From Mimachlamys varia (Eukaryota > Mollusca > Bivalvia > Pectinida > Pectinidae): 64,000 nucleotides of DNA. The stretch lies in NCBI GenBank assembly GCA_947623455.1, contig OX392530.1, positions 37,603,405-37,667,404 on the forward strand, given 5' to 3'. The notes under the pieces were generated by a model. That model searched no databases, had not been told where the DNA came from, and saw only the letters and a program-made list of their open reading frames with translations. The translations under genes were made by a program, and so were the position numbers. This document shows, in pieces, positions 1 through 13,258 of the stretch; position 1 is the first letter of the stretch, and every line of letters starts with the position of its first letter.

Positions 1-1659
1 AATGTTTAAAAAACAAATTTTCATATCGATAAAGTGAATTTGGCAATCATACAACAATCATGATAAAAGTTACTGCACCGAATATTGACCTTTTTTGTGG
101 GTTCGGATGCTTGCGCACATGCAGTTCTACACGGGGGTGGGGGGATCCGCAGTACCCGTATTTAACACATAGGAAAGTATCCCAATGCCTTCACACTTCT
201 GTTCGAGAAGTTGAACATCGAGCTGTCTTGATGAAGGGCGAATGCGCTGTCAACTGACCTATCCACCCTCCTAGAGGGATGTTTATCCAAACAAATGAAC
301 GGAATATAGAATTTGGTTCAATTTCTTAATTTAATTAATTTTTAAATATCTATCAAGTTACGCAACATTCTGACATTTTATGTCATTTGTGTAGGTTCAC
401 AAAATACACACCAGAATATTTACGCGAAGGCAAAATCTCGCTTTCCACCATTTAGATCAATTTACACAGTGTTGATATCGCCCTTAACATTTAGTAAACA
501 ATTAAACCTTGTCACCCCGATGTCAGTGGGACCTTAGATAAACTTTGAGTTATCCGATTATCCCAGTTATGTGAGATATAATGTTTTATGTGAAGTTTGG
601 TTGGAAACAAAGAAAACCTTCGAATTAAACGGATATTTCGTGTTATATGATTTTGAGATTACAATGTTCGAGTTAACCATATTTATAATGTTGTCCACGT
701 ATATTTGTTGTGATTCCTGTAATGATAAATTCGCCTGCTTTGCGAAAAAAATAAACGAAAATTGAAGTGCTGTAACAATTATTTTGACGTGTTTTCGCTG
801 TTCAAATTTGATTTTAAATCTGCCTGCTTTATTGATGACATAAAACTACGAAAATAAATGGGCAACAAAAATGTTGTTAACATGAATTTGGTTTGATAAT
901 AAATCCGTCTCCGTCATCGAGAGAGACAAACGCGAAAATAAATAAGCGGCAAGAATTTCTCTGTTAACAGTGTTACTCTTTCGATTTGAAAAAAAAAAAC
1001 ATATTAAGTGATACCATGATAATTATTATTGCACTACTTATACTTGTTATTCCACATAGTATTGTTTTTGAGTTTTACTTAATAATGATTTGTAAAATGA
1101 AATCACTTTTAATATACGTTTGACATTTGCTGTTTATTTCTGGTAAATGTAGTTGTTTAAGGTTCAATTTTTGTTTAGCATTTTCTCTCGTATTTGTTGA
1201 TCTCATAAAAAGAATGCAAGAAACTCCCACATGACAATAACAATGTACATGATTAATGTAATTGTAAGCTATAGCAAGCATACCACTGTATACCATAACT
1301 TTATCATGAATTGAAATAAAATTTTGAAGAAAAAAAAAGAATTGAGTGTTATGTATTCTCAAAAATCGGAACACCATAACAACAATACAGTATCTGCATC
1401 AGCAAGGGTTTTTTTCAAAAATTTTCAGAATCACGCAAAATTTCCCTGACGTTACGTATATTGGGCCTTTAACCTAAGAGTGCTACATTATGATGTATTG
1501 GTTTTATATTATCTTTGTTGCTTTTCATTTAAAGATGTATGCTTTAGAGAAGTCAAAATTTTCCTGCATTAAATTTTTTTTCTCATTTATATTGTCAATA
1601 TAAACTTTATTTATTTTATAACAATTTTAAAACAAATTATATAGCTTATATTAATCACT

Positions 1660-1745
1660 CTTGTTGGCCCGGATGTGAGTGCGAGGGGTCTTATAGTTAG
1701 TGAAAGGCAAGTGCGCTATCCACTGCACCACCCGACCACCAATGA
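1660..1745 (-). mobile_element. tRNA-derived SINE head fragment, family 2
   Basis: The complement reads GGTGGTCGGGTGGTGCAGTG, a box-A-like tRNA head, followed by GCGCACTTGCCTTTCAC. The same head occurs at 54491-54530, and the tail (TCCGGGCCAACAAGGGTGAT) at about 18325-18372 in gene A intron 12. It is absent from flank copy 2. Confidence 0.55.
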
Positions 1746-3203
1746 GCCATTGTGACGTCACGTCGCGTTATATGCTATTTAAAATAGATATTTCTTAAAT
1801 ATCTTTCTTACATGGGCAAACTCTATCCAACATGGCGAGTTATAAGAGAAAATGGGTTTCTCTGTCTAAAACCGTCATAAAAAGTGGGGTTAGCGTGCTT
1901 CATATTCTGTACCTTTACTATTTGTGCTATTTTTCATAATTTCGGGTTCAAAAATATAAAAGTGCTCAAGTTACACTGATTATATGAAAAAAATACCAAA
2001 ATGATATAATTATCTCTTTTGTTGCATAATATTTCAATATTCTTAAACATATATAGTTGTACAGCAAAAATGAGCTTGCTATAATTTAAAATGACTAAAC
2101 ACCGATGTTTTAAGAGATCAATCCAGCATCAAAAGATGACATTTCGGCCTTTCGTGAAGTGCAAAAAATACACAGAAATACGCATTTTCAAAATGGCCGC
2201 CGAATTGGTATTTTTTCACATTCATATAAAACAAGTTCTACTAGCAACAGACACCTATATTGTTAACATAATTTTCATATATGCTTCTAAAATTGGTCAT
2301 ACTTTCTTCAACATAACATTAGATTAAACTGGGACTTGAAAGTGACTGAAACCTCAGAAGAATACATAAGTCCTGCACAAAAAATATTTATTTAAGACAT
2401 TATTTCACGACATCAGTTTCCAGTGTGAATCAACTGTAAACAGTGGTATGAATATATATTAGGGACAGTCAAATTGCCATCAGCTAATAAATGGCCTATC
2501 GTCAGTAGTAGTCCCTGGCTCGTCCATCAACAAATCTTCTTATTGCACCTTGGACAAAAACGCATGGGTGGAGCGCTGTGACGAGGTGACCCGCTATGAG
2601 AATTCAGTAGACCTAGATCAGTAGATCTTACAGAGGGTCAGCAGGTCAAATCCAACATGGCAGTTTGATTATCGCTTGGAATTTTCACATGGCTTTAGTA
2701 TCACAAACATACTTGAGGCCGCCTTGTTTCTGGACTCAAGCTCTGCTTCCACTTCGATAACTAAAACCGCTGTTTAACTTCTCAAGCCGAAGTAAAAAAA
2801 AACGAATACTGCCCAACAGTAGACTCGATTTAGATATCATACCCTGAAACGACTCTATTCACATTCAGGCTCTCTCTTACAATATTTAATGTTTGTCATT
2901 CAAAATGTTGAAGACGTATACAATCTTTACTGGATAAATATGCATGTGTTTGGTTTTATTTAAGCCGTATACGTAGATACCCGGGTCACTATACAGGTAA
3001 TGACTGTTTATATTAACATTGTAACATCATAATGCCGACATTCGTTGAACCAATCCGCGAGGCTAAAAGAGTAATTTTATCAAATTTTTTACCAAATAGG
3101 GTATGATGAATTTAACGTTAGCCCTAGTGATAGACGTATGAGTTTCAAACCAAATTTTAAAGACTTTGAATGAAATACTGAGTGCAATTTGGGTCTTTAT
3201 TAT

Positions 3204-5960
3204 GACCGCCTAGGTTGTATCAAAGAGAAGAACCTGGTATGCCCCTGTTTCTGACTCGACTAGGATGTATCAAAGAGAAGAACCAGGTATGCCCTTGTTT
3301 CTGACTCGACTAGGATGTATCAAAGAGAAGAACCAGGTATGCCCTTGTTTCTGACTCGACTAGGATGTATCAAAGAGAAGAACCTGGTATGCCCCTGTTT
3401 CTGACTCGACTAGGATGTATCAAAGAGAAGAACCAGGTATGCCCTTGTTTCTGACTCGACTAGGATGTATCATAGAGAAGAACCAGATATGCCCCTGTTT
3501 CTGACTCGACTAGGATGTATCATAAAGAAAAACCAGATATACCCCTGTTTCTGACTCCACTAGGATGTATAATAGAGAAGAACCAGGTATGCCCCTATTT
3601 CTGACTCGACTAGGATGTATCAAAGAGAAGAACCAGGTATGCCCTTGTTTCTGACTCGACTAGGATGTATAATAGAGAAGAACCAGGTATGCCCTTGTTT
3701 CTGACTCGACTAGGATGTATAATAGAGAAGAACCAGGTATGCCCTTGTTTCTGACTCGACTAGGATGTATCAAAGAGAAGAACCAGGTATGCCCTTGTTT
3801 CTAACTCGACTAGGATGTATCAAAGAGAAGAACCAGGTATGCCCTTGTTTCTGACTCGACTAGGATGTATCAAAGAGAAGAGCCAGGTATGCCCCTGTTT
3901 CTGACTCGACTAGGATGTATCAAAGAGAAGAACCAGGTATGCCCTTGTTTCTGACTCGACTAGGATGTATAAAAGAGAAGAACCATGTATGCCCCTGTTT
4001 CTGACTCGACTAGGATGTATCAAAGAGAAGAACCAGGTATACCCCTGTTTCTGACTCGACTAGGATGTATCAAAGAGAAGAACCAGGTATGCCCCTGTTT
4101 CTGACTCGACTTGGATGTATCAAAGAGAAGAACCAGGTATGCCCCTGTTTCTGACTCGACTAGGATGTATCAAAGAGAAGAACCAGATATGCCCCTCTTT
4201 CTGACTCGACTAGGATGTATCATAGAGAAAAACCAGATATGCCCCTGTTTCTGACTCGACTAGGTTGTATCAAAGAGAAGAACCAGGTATGCCCCTGTTT
4301 CTGCCTCGACTAGGATGTATCAAAGAGAAGAACCAGGTATGCCCTTGTTTCTGACTCGACTAGGTTGTATCAAAGAGAAGAACCAGGTATGCCCCTGTTT
4401 CTGACTCGACTAGGTTGTATCAACGAGAAGAACCAGGTATGCCCTTGTTTCTGACTCGACTAGGATGTATCATAAAGAAAAACCAGATATGCCCCTCTTT
4501 CTGACTCGATTAGGATGTATCAAAGAGAAAAACCAGGTATGCCACTGTTTCTGACTCGACTAGGATGTATCAAAGAGAAGAACCAGATATGCCTCTGTTT
4601 CTGACTCGACTAGGATGTATCAAAGAGAAGAACCAGGTATGCCCCTGTTTCTGACTCGACTAGGATGTATCAAAGAGAAGAGCCAGGTATGCCCCTGTTT
4701 CTGACTCGACTAGGATGTATCATAGAGAAAAACCAGGTATGCCCTTGTTTCTGACTCGACTAGGATGTATCATAGAGAAGAACCTGGTATGCCCCTGTTT
4801 CTGACTCGACTAGGTTGTATCAAAGAGAAGAACCAGGTATGCCCCTGTTTCTGCCTCGACTAGGATGTATCAAAGAGAAGAACCAGGTATGCCCTTGTTT
4901 CTGACTCGACTAGGTTGTATCAAAGAGAAGAACCAGGTATGCCCCTGTTTCTGACTCGACTAGGTTGTATCAACGAGAAGAACCAGGTATGCCCTTGTTT
5001 CTGACTCGACTAGGATGTATCATAAAGAAAAACCAGATATGCCCCTCTTTCTGACTCGATTAGGATGTATCAAAGAGAAAAACCAGGTATGCTCCTGTTT
5101 CTGACTCGACTAGGATGTATCATAAAGAAAAACCAGATATGCCCCTCTTTCTGACTCGATAAGAATGTATCAAAGAGAAAAAACAGGTATGCCCCTGTTT
5201 CTGACTCGACTAGGATGTATCAAAGAGAAGAACCAGATATGCCTCTGTTTCTGACTCGACTAGGGTGTATCAAAGAGAAGAACCAGGTATGCCCCTGTTT
5301 CTGACTCGACTAGGATGTATCAAAGAGAAGAGCCAGGTATGCCCGTTTCTGACTCGACTAGGATGTATCATAGAGAAAAACCAGGTATGCCCTTGTTTCT
5401 GACTCGACTAGGATGTATCATAGAGATAAAACCAGGTATGCCCCTGTTTCTGACTCGACTAGGATGTATCATAGAGAAAAACCAGGTATGCCCTTGTTTC
5501 TGACTCGACTAGGAAGTATCAAAGAGAAGAGCCAGGTATGCCCCTGTTTCTGACTCGACTAGGATGTATCAAAGAGAAAAACCAGGTATGCCCTTGTTTC
5601 TGACTCGACTAGGATGTATCATAGAGAAAAACCAGGTATGCCCCTGTTTCTGACTCGACTAGGATGTATCATAGAGAAAAACCAGGTATGCCCTTGTTTC
5701 TGACTCGACTAGGATGTATCATAGAGAAAAACCAGGTATGCCCCTGTTTCTGACTCGACTAGGATGTATCATAGAGAAAAACCAGGTCTGCCCCTGTTTC
5801 TGACTCGACTAGGAAGTATCAAAGAAGAGAACCACGTATACCCCTATACCGTACTCGACTAGGTTGTACCTTTTAAGAGACCCAGGTATCCCGCTGTCAC
5901 TGATCTGACTAGGATGTACCAAAGAGGAGAACCAGGTCTGCCCCTTTCACTTACTTGACA
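3204..5960 (+). repeat. 50-bp minisatellite, about 52 regular units plus degenerate tail
   Basis: The period is exactly 50 bp (for example GCCCCTGTTT at 3241 and GCCCTTGTTT at 3291). Units begin around CTAGGATGTATCAAAGAGAA and end with TCTGACTCGA. Variants (CATAGAG, CCTGGTAT, GTTGTAT) recur in blocks, so groups of units have been amplified together. The last units after about 5820 diverge (TTTTAAGAGACCCAGGTATC) and match the array type in copy 2. Short open frames here are incidental. Confidence 0.95.
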
Positions 5961-6894
5961 TGTGGTACAGTTAAGCAATGAATCAAATATAGCCCCTCCA
6001 AGTATTTAGGATGTGAACCATCCTATTACTTGTTTCAGACTCTGCCAGACGCCATACCATATTACCGTTTATATAATAGCTTCATATGATATGAACACTC
6101 GATATATTATAATTAGTCCTTATGACTGTTTGTTCATGTAATAGTGAACTACACACGTTCCAGGGAATGGTCTTTATGACTGGCACATATACAATATATT
6201 CTATTCGTCATATAATTGCAAGGGTTTGTGTCTCATTAATACAATTGTCTTACATTTAAACCATACTGATACATTTATAGTTAGTACTGAGTACACTGTT
6301 TAACGAAAAATACACAGACAAAATGTCTTCAGGTAAATTTGACCTGAAATTGATATGAAATAGAGATCAATATTATATGAAAACAAAACAGGTAAATTGT
6401 AAATCAACATGAATTTATGTTTTGTTCTTTTCATGTCGATTTGGCATGAAAACATTCACATGAAATGGACCTCAATTTGACATGAATTGACATGAAGAAT
6501 TTTTGCCTTTGTACCTGATCTGACAGAAGAATGTGGAATGTTCCTCGAACTCAATATCCGAGTATTGAAACTGATGAAGGGTAAAAGGACTTTTAACTAT
6601 ATAATTACAAATTGCACTGAATACAACTTTTTAAGATATTAATCACTTTTAATGTGAACGCCTTGACAAAGTGGTGTAAACCGTAAAAAATAGTCTGTAT
6701 ACAATCCGCTTCGGAGTGTAGTATATACAACGCAAAAGCTTCAAAAGTTTATTATTATTTATATATAATAGAATACAGTACGACATCAATGCTTTACAAA
6801 CTTGAGTCTGACCAATTAAGCTAACTGTTTTTCTCTTATATTTTCTGCTTTTATGCATTTTACCAAATGGACAAGTTCTTTGTTTGGCTTGGTT

Positions 6895-7105
6895 TAATTT
6901 ATTTTAAATCCTATTTACATCCAGGGTCATTTAAGTACGTGCCAGGTTTTGGAGGTGGAGGAAAGGCGGAGTACCCGGAGAAAAACCACCGACCTACGAT
7001 CAGTACCTGGCAACTTCCCCACGTGGGTTTCGAACTAGCAACCCAGGGGTTTAGACTAGTTGTAGAATATCGGGACACCTTAACCATTTGGTCACTGCGG
7101 CCAAA
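6895..7105 (-). mobile_element. SINE-like repeat, family 1
   Basis: GTGCCAGGTTTTGGAGGTGG, CGGAGTACCCGGAGAAAAAC, a box-B-like GGGTTTCGAACTAGCAACCC and ACACCTTAACCATTTGGTCA occur in this order. The same order recurs at 30068-30278, 36325-36545 and, inverted, at 56900-57195. It looks like a molluscan tRNA-related SINE read from its 3' end. Open frames over it are incidental. Confidence 0.65.
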
Positions 7106-7334
7106 TGTTCTCCGTGCAATGAATAAGTAAATACTTACCAATCAATATATGTACAATCAATATGCGTACCTTAATATGACTTATCGGTAGGTGTTTTGAT
7201 GAGTCATTCAGATCTAATCAGTGTGGTACGGGGAGGTACACATGTACTTATTTATAGTATTTATGTAATATTGTGTTAATATATGTCATTGTGTTCAGAT
7301 AATTAATCTAGTCTGTCTGATAAGTTGGTATGCA

Positions 7335-7346
7335 CTTTCTGTTTCA
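7335..7346 (-). promoter_or_regulatory. ISRE/IRF-like site upstream of gene A
   Basis: The + strand reads CTTTCTGTTTCA; the complement has GAAACAGAAAG, two GAAA cores at 6-nt pitch, matching the core of an interferon-stimulated response element. It lies about 30 bp upstream of a TATA box, which is what makes it credible. The identical word occurs in the second flank copy. Function is inferred. Confidence 0.5.
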
Positions 7347-7375
7347 TGATTTATATTTACCTGTAATCATCGATC

Positions 7376-7383
7376 TATAAATA
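7376..7383 (+). promoter_or_regulatory. TATA box of gene A
   Basis: A perfect TATAAATA lies about 150 bp upstream of the gene A ATG. A start site near 7405-7410 would give a 5' UTR of about 120 nt in the same exon as the ATG. TATA-driven transcription fits an inducible gene. Confidence 0.6.
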
Positions 7384-7529
7384 GGAGTTATGCAATAACA
7401 AAAGCACGTATATCAGAATATTACATATAAAGGGATTAGATATCACTGAATATCGCTGGAACCTTCATATGTCATGTAGTGATACATCGCATTGTGAAGA
7501 TTGAACTGTAAGAGAACTGTTCTGTTAAC

Positions 7530-10500
7530 ATGGGCACCATTGGTGACACTGTAATTAAACAGCAGTTTGTTCCTTCTTCGGAGAAGGAACCACCCGAACA
7601 GTCAACACCTATGCAAGAAGATCACATTTCAGTTAGAAAAGATCGACTTCCCATTAACAATGATACCCAAGGCACTGATGTTGATTTGACAATCAAACAT
7701 AATTCGAAAGACGGACCTCATGAAAAGTTAAAGGCTGCGCAAACCGGATGTGAAGTCATCTACCAACGAGACAACTTTGAAGACGATGATTATGCAACAG
7801 AAATTGCAACTTATAGAGATGACAGTTGTGTCAAGGTACATCACGGTTCTCAAGCAATTCAAAATGCAACCGGAAACGACACTTCCGTCAGTAAAATTCA
7901 ACACATGGACTGCGGCTCTTCTGACAGCGATATTAGCACGTGTGGACGTTCAACTCCCGAATACGACTTTGGAATCGAGGAACTAGATCTCTTGAAAAGA
8001 TCAAACGCGCTGGATGAGCTTATTGCCGAAGCGTATGGCATGATCACCGAAAAAGAACCTGCTAAAGCACGGAAACTTGTCACTGATATTTGCGGTCGAC
8101 TTGACCAATCCTATAAAAGCGAGCAGGACTACCAGTATCTAGATTACAGTTACTACTACCACAAATGCGCCGAATTGTATCGACAGGTAAGTGATGATTT
8201 TCCGAGACAGTTTGGTGAAAACCAGACAGCATATATCTGATATACTATCCTCGATATACAGGGGTTACGCTTTCTACACCCCTGGAATATATCATGGCAA
8301 ACCTGCAGACACGCCCAGGGGAAAAGACTTACCAATCCACAGGCTAGTGTATGCCTTTTGAAGATTACAAAGGAGTCTCAACCGACTTACTTCAAAGCTT
8401 GTCAATTGTTATCGTTATGTGACAACGAGATTCTTTTGATGTATATCAAAGGGTCGAACCAATCCTCCTGCCTCATCAACAAGGTGGCACACACGGAGCT
8501 TTCAGATTTGCCATGACATATTCCAGGGGTGTAGAGAGCGTAGATGAGCATGACCCCTGGATATCGAATATGCTAATATACATAAGACTCACGATAACCT
8601 TCAAGTCAATTTAATCAATTCATGAATTTCATTATTACCTTCAATGCATCTCCCACGTCAGTTTTCTAAATGCTTGTTTTGAATTCTTTCTCGTTCAATC
8701 AAACTTTTGAACAATACACCTATCTACAATGTATATTCTTATTTCGGTCACTTTAGGTTGCTGACCCAAGCAATGCTCTGAAGATGTTTTATAGAGGTGA
8801 GTAGTAATAGAAGGTTTTGTGGTAAGGAGTTTGAAGTATGTCGAAATCAGATGTTTGAAGTTATTAAAAGTAAACTGAGACTTGCAGTTCGCAACATTGA
8901 GAAGAAACTTCGTTTTATGTAATTGTTACTTGAAGTATAAACAAAACGTATGTTGTAATTCGGAATTTGAAAGAATAGATGTATGCCAGTATGGAGTTAT
9001 CAAATATTTGTTGGGGTATAGAAGTATGTAGTAGTCAGAAGTGTGTAGGAATTTAAGAATTTAGGCCTTAAGTAGTGATAAAAGGTTTGTAGTAATTAAA
9101 GGGATGTAGCCATTTGAAGTGCCCTGTAGCCAAAATATGTATTAATGAGAAGTGTGTAATTATGTCAGTTTGGTTGCATTGGAAGTCCACGATTTGTAAC
9201 AATTCCTCTGCAGCACACACGCATACATACACACACATAAAGAGATATTAGCCAGGTGGTATATGACAAATAGTTCGCATCTGATAATGCAGCTCCTGCG
9301 AACTCCTCAGATTTGTATATGATAAGACTGTATGTGTTATTAATTGTATTGATTGTTTAGAATTGTATATCTATGTACTGTAAAGCGCTTATGTTAGCTG
9401 GATAGGGTGCTATATCAAATGTTGTATATTATCATCAGATGAATTTATTGATATATTGTAATTATTGGTACATTTATATGGTGTAATAAGCGGTTTGAAT
9501 TATTAGAAAGATGAAGTAATAGAGTTATAGAGTATATAGACGGATGAAGTGTTTAAAGATATGGAGTAAGAAAATGTATGAAGTAATGCGAGGTTTGTTG
9601 CAATTTGAAGTATAGAGGAATTAAATGTATGAAGTATGAGGTCATCTCGGCCCATTGGTGTGAGCTGGTGGTAGCAGAATTTCAGACACCTTAACCACTT
9701 GGCCTTCTCGGCCCTCAAACAGTATTATATACATATGATAATTGTATAACGACTTATTAAATATGTTATTTCAGGTGTCTTACACCAGGACACCGTGAGC
9801 GTTCCAAACCACCTACTGATATCTGGGATGCTTTGGAATGAACTTCTGAGTTCAAGAGTTTCATCACAAGTATGTAGAATTTATTCATTTAAAATCAATG
9901 CAAGTGGTTACTTTTGCTTATTTTTTGTTTTTATCTAACGAACATGTGATAAAAGTTAAATGTAACATCGTTTTCATTGCTAAAATAACACGACAGTGTT
10001 GAAGTGTAAACAAAACCATATTTCGATTCAAGACCTACATTAAAATTTTATTCCAGTCATGATTAAAACAAAGCTATCTAATCAACAAAAGCAGTGAATA
10101 GCGAACCGTTAACAAAACCAACACCGGAAATCAAAATCGATCAATGTTTACAGTGGAATTTAGATTTTGAAATTGTGAAGTCTCGAATATGACTTATGTG
10201 TTAATCGTAGTTACAAATATCTACAAAGTTAAAAAGTGTTCCCAAATATATTTCATAAGAATTAGGTAATGTGTTTGTTTTTTTTTCATAACAATACACG
10301 ACATGCAATTTGAATTATGTAAAAAGAAATTACCCACTTGAAATATAGATGTTCTGTTTGAAGGAGGTGTTAGGCATCGCCCACGGGGTACAGGTTCTCG
10401 CAGACATCAAGCTAGACCAGTCGAATGGAAAAGCGGTTGACATACCCTTGTGTATTTACAATGACCTGATGAGGACCTTCAAATCCATTCAGATGCAGAA

Positions 10501-13258
10501 CCCGTGGTGCACTGGTGCAAAGGAAGGGAAGCTGAAAGCCACACTCCAGTGGCTGAGATGTCTCCTTACCGTTGTAAGTGTTTTCCTGTTTCTTTCACAT
10601 TTACCGTTAGTAATCTTCTCTGAGATTTCATTGACACTTTTAAAAGTTATATTTTATTCACTGTAAAATGTATAGTGTATATATTCATCATGTGAAAGTA
10701 TATGCTTTTATATACCGCGAGTTATGCATACCCAATCATTAGGGTTCCGCCACAAAATGGCGGATGCACTATAACGATCGCCCTGCCCAGGCGTACGTGC
10801 GTCCTTCCGTCCTTCCGTCCTTCCGTCCTTTCGTCTGTCACTTTCGTTTCCACTCAATAACTTCGTAACTTGTGATAGTATGTAGATGAAACTTTGTATT
10901 ATTATCAAACACTCTTAGAAGATATGTCGCGTACTTAATTCAAGTGTTTTCATGGAGTCCCTTTATTGTGAAACATAACCGTTTCCGCTCCATATTAAAC
11001 ATTGTAACCTATCTCATTAGAGGATGGCACTTTACCTAATTATGTGCCACAGGTAGGTTTTAGCGTTGCTTAAACTTTTTATTCAACAAATTTGTAAGTA
11101 ATCTATAATTGTGAACTGATGTTGCCTTACCATGTTTAGGACTTCACATATACCTGGTTTTCTCTTTAATATATATTTGCCCTTATTTTGGCCAACGATA
11201 ATTTTGGTACAGCAATAGATTCTGAGCAAATTGACTTTATGTTGCAACAGCAGGGCCCTAAGAGATGGTTTCCATCTCCATATCATATCCATATCCATAT
11301 CATAGATTGCTCGAAAATAGCAAACATGCTACTGTACACCTGTATCAATGCAAGTTGAAGAGAACTGTAAGCAAGTTTTAAGGTCTCCATTATGATCTGA
11401 TCGGGACATATTCAGTATACTTGTGTGTTATTAATGATGACGTAACACACATATATAGTGGACGCTTTTCTGTGTTATTACGATGACGTAATACACACAT
11501 ATAGTGGACGCTTTTGTGTGTTATTACGATGACGTAACACATACATATAGGTGACGCCTTTGTACGTTAGTAACGATGACGTAACACACACATATAGTGG
11601 ACACCTTTTGGTGTTATTACGATGACGTAACACACACATATAATGGACGCCTTTTGGTGTTATTACGATGACGTAACACACACATATAATGGACGCCTTT
11701 TGGTGTTATTACGATGACGTAACACACACATATAATGGACGCCTTTTGGTGTTATTACGATGACGTAACACACACATATAATGGACGCCTTTTGGTGTTA
11801 TTACGATGACGTAACACACACATAGTGGACGCCTTTGTGTGTTATTACGATGACGTAACACATACATAAAGGGGACGCCTTTGTGTGTTATTACGATGAC
11901 GTAACACATACATAAAGGGGACGCCTTTGTGTGTTATTACGATGACGTAACACACACATATAGTAAAGAATGTCTTGTCAGTTACCACTCAGGTTTACTT
12001 CGTTTTAGACTTATTTTTGCATGGTTATCAACTGGAGGTTTTTTCCTTATTTTTCGGAATCACGAAAAAAATTCTGAAGTTACGTATCTTAGGTCTTTAA
12101 TCGATGTTGTGTTTGTATTTTGGTTTTGTTGATTGTTCAGCATTCTCTGATGTTTTGTTTTTCTATAGGGAGGATTACCTAACGTTGTAGCAGATATATG
12201 TAAAGGATGTAAGTAGTCTTTATACATAAACAGATCATACGGAGAAAGTTTGTTAGATTTTAGAGTTGACAATTGTCAAGTCAAACAGGTGTTGAAATGT
12301 TTAAAGGACGATCAAAACTCACTGTATCTAGATGTACAGTGGAATTAATTTTCATAGATGATACATTTATTTGAACGATCCTTTCATTTCATATATTTGG
12401 TTCAGAGTAATAATATTAATAACACAACATGTATAATTTGATACATTCCTATTTAACGACAAATAAATATATAACATCCAATGGCAGGTCTGTTGAGATA
12501 TCAAATATATTTCAATTTTAACGTTTTATTTTATTTCTTCAACTCTCATGCATGCGGGATTTGGAATTTCAGACAGCGAACATTTTCTTTGAAATATAAG
12601 AAGATAACGTTATTTATTTTGTTTAGTCCTGAAGGAGTATTCTGACAACGCTTCAATCCTTGAAATATGGGCCCGTGCTTTACGGGATATGGGAAAACTG
12701 GATCTGGCATTGAAGAAGACAGAATCTGCACTTCTTTATGTGAAGGTACGAAATACTTTGTCATTTATAGGAATTAACATTATGCATTGCATGTCAGCGG
12801 TTTGTGGTATTCTCACTCATTTTTATAGAGATGTTTGTAAATATGATGAAGTAAATATATGACTCGGAACGTTTGACTTATCATTGATTTCTGTTCATCA
12901 CTAATCATACGTTTACTTTTTCACAGAATCCAAAGCAGAAATCCGAATTGGAAGCATTACAAAGAGACCTTACTGAAGGAGTTGGAACATCCATAAGAGA
13001 AGTAGAGAGGAGACACCCTATCATGGCGTGGATAGAAGGTAGCAATTACATGGAACCTCATAGGGTGAGTTATTTTGTATCCAATCATGAAGCATCGTTA
13101 CTGATCCTAGTCCTTATCTCATATTTGCATGTGCCTTGTAAAATTGAAGCTATCAGGTTCATGAATTTTGATTAGTCGTTTGGTTTGTTTTGTCTTGCAG
13201 AACAGCCATCAAGTTGAAAGATTAAAGGAAGCCCATGTCAAGAAACCCCATCGAAGGC
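7530..13258 (+). CDS. Gene A exons 1-8: acidic N-terminus and TPR-like helical region
   Basis: Eight small exons encode residues 1-452. Residues 1-150 are polar, low-complexity and probably disordered. From about residue 155 the sequence becomes helical. The segment in exon 6 (about 348-382) has the spacing of a TPR helix pair, with W, A, G, A and A at the expected positions (EIWARALRDMGKLDLALKK). Each exon has a counterpart in gene B with the same phase and nearly the same length: exon 2 is 40 nt, exon 6 is 119 nt, exon 7 is 138 nt and exon 8 is 58 nt in both. This conservation is the main evidence that such short exons are real. Exon 1 encodes 219 aa against 94 aa in gene B, so gene A has about 125 extra N-terminal residues. 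The function is unknown; a protein-interaction scaffold is inferred. Confidence 0.78.

Larger units (their letters stand above)
1..7465 (+). repeat. Large direct repeat, copy 1 (flank upstream of gene A)
   Basis: Aligned blocks with copy 2: 1-1395 with 25132-26520, 1467-1540 with 26822-26900, 2560-3205 with 27158-27815, and 5984-7465 with 29133-30625. Identity is very high: for example, 571-765 and 25703-25897 translate with one amino-acid change in 64. Copy 1 is truncated by the window edge. It alone contains 1396-1466 and about 1550-2560, which hold a tRNA-SINE-like piece (1660-1745) and otherwise AT-rich DNA with no gene. The downstream end of homology lies inside the gene A 5' UTR, 65 nt before the ATG. 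Confidence 0.9.

Noticed and set aside
571..765. 64-codon frame conserved in both flank copies (25703-25897)
   Set aside because: Conservation is explained by recent duplication of the DNA; composition and context do not suggest a protein.
3204..5960. CRISPR-like array
   Set aside because: Pure tandem repeat without unique spacers, in animal DNA. The same holds for the 46-bp, 30-bp and 32-bp arrays.
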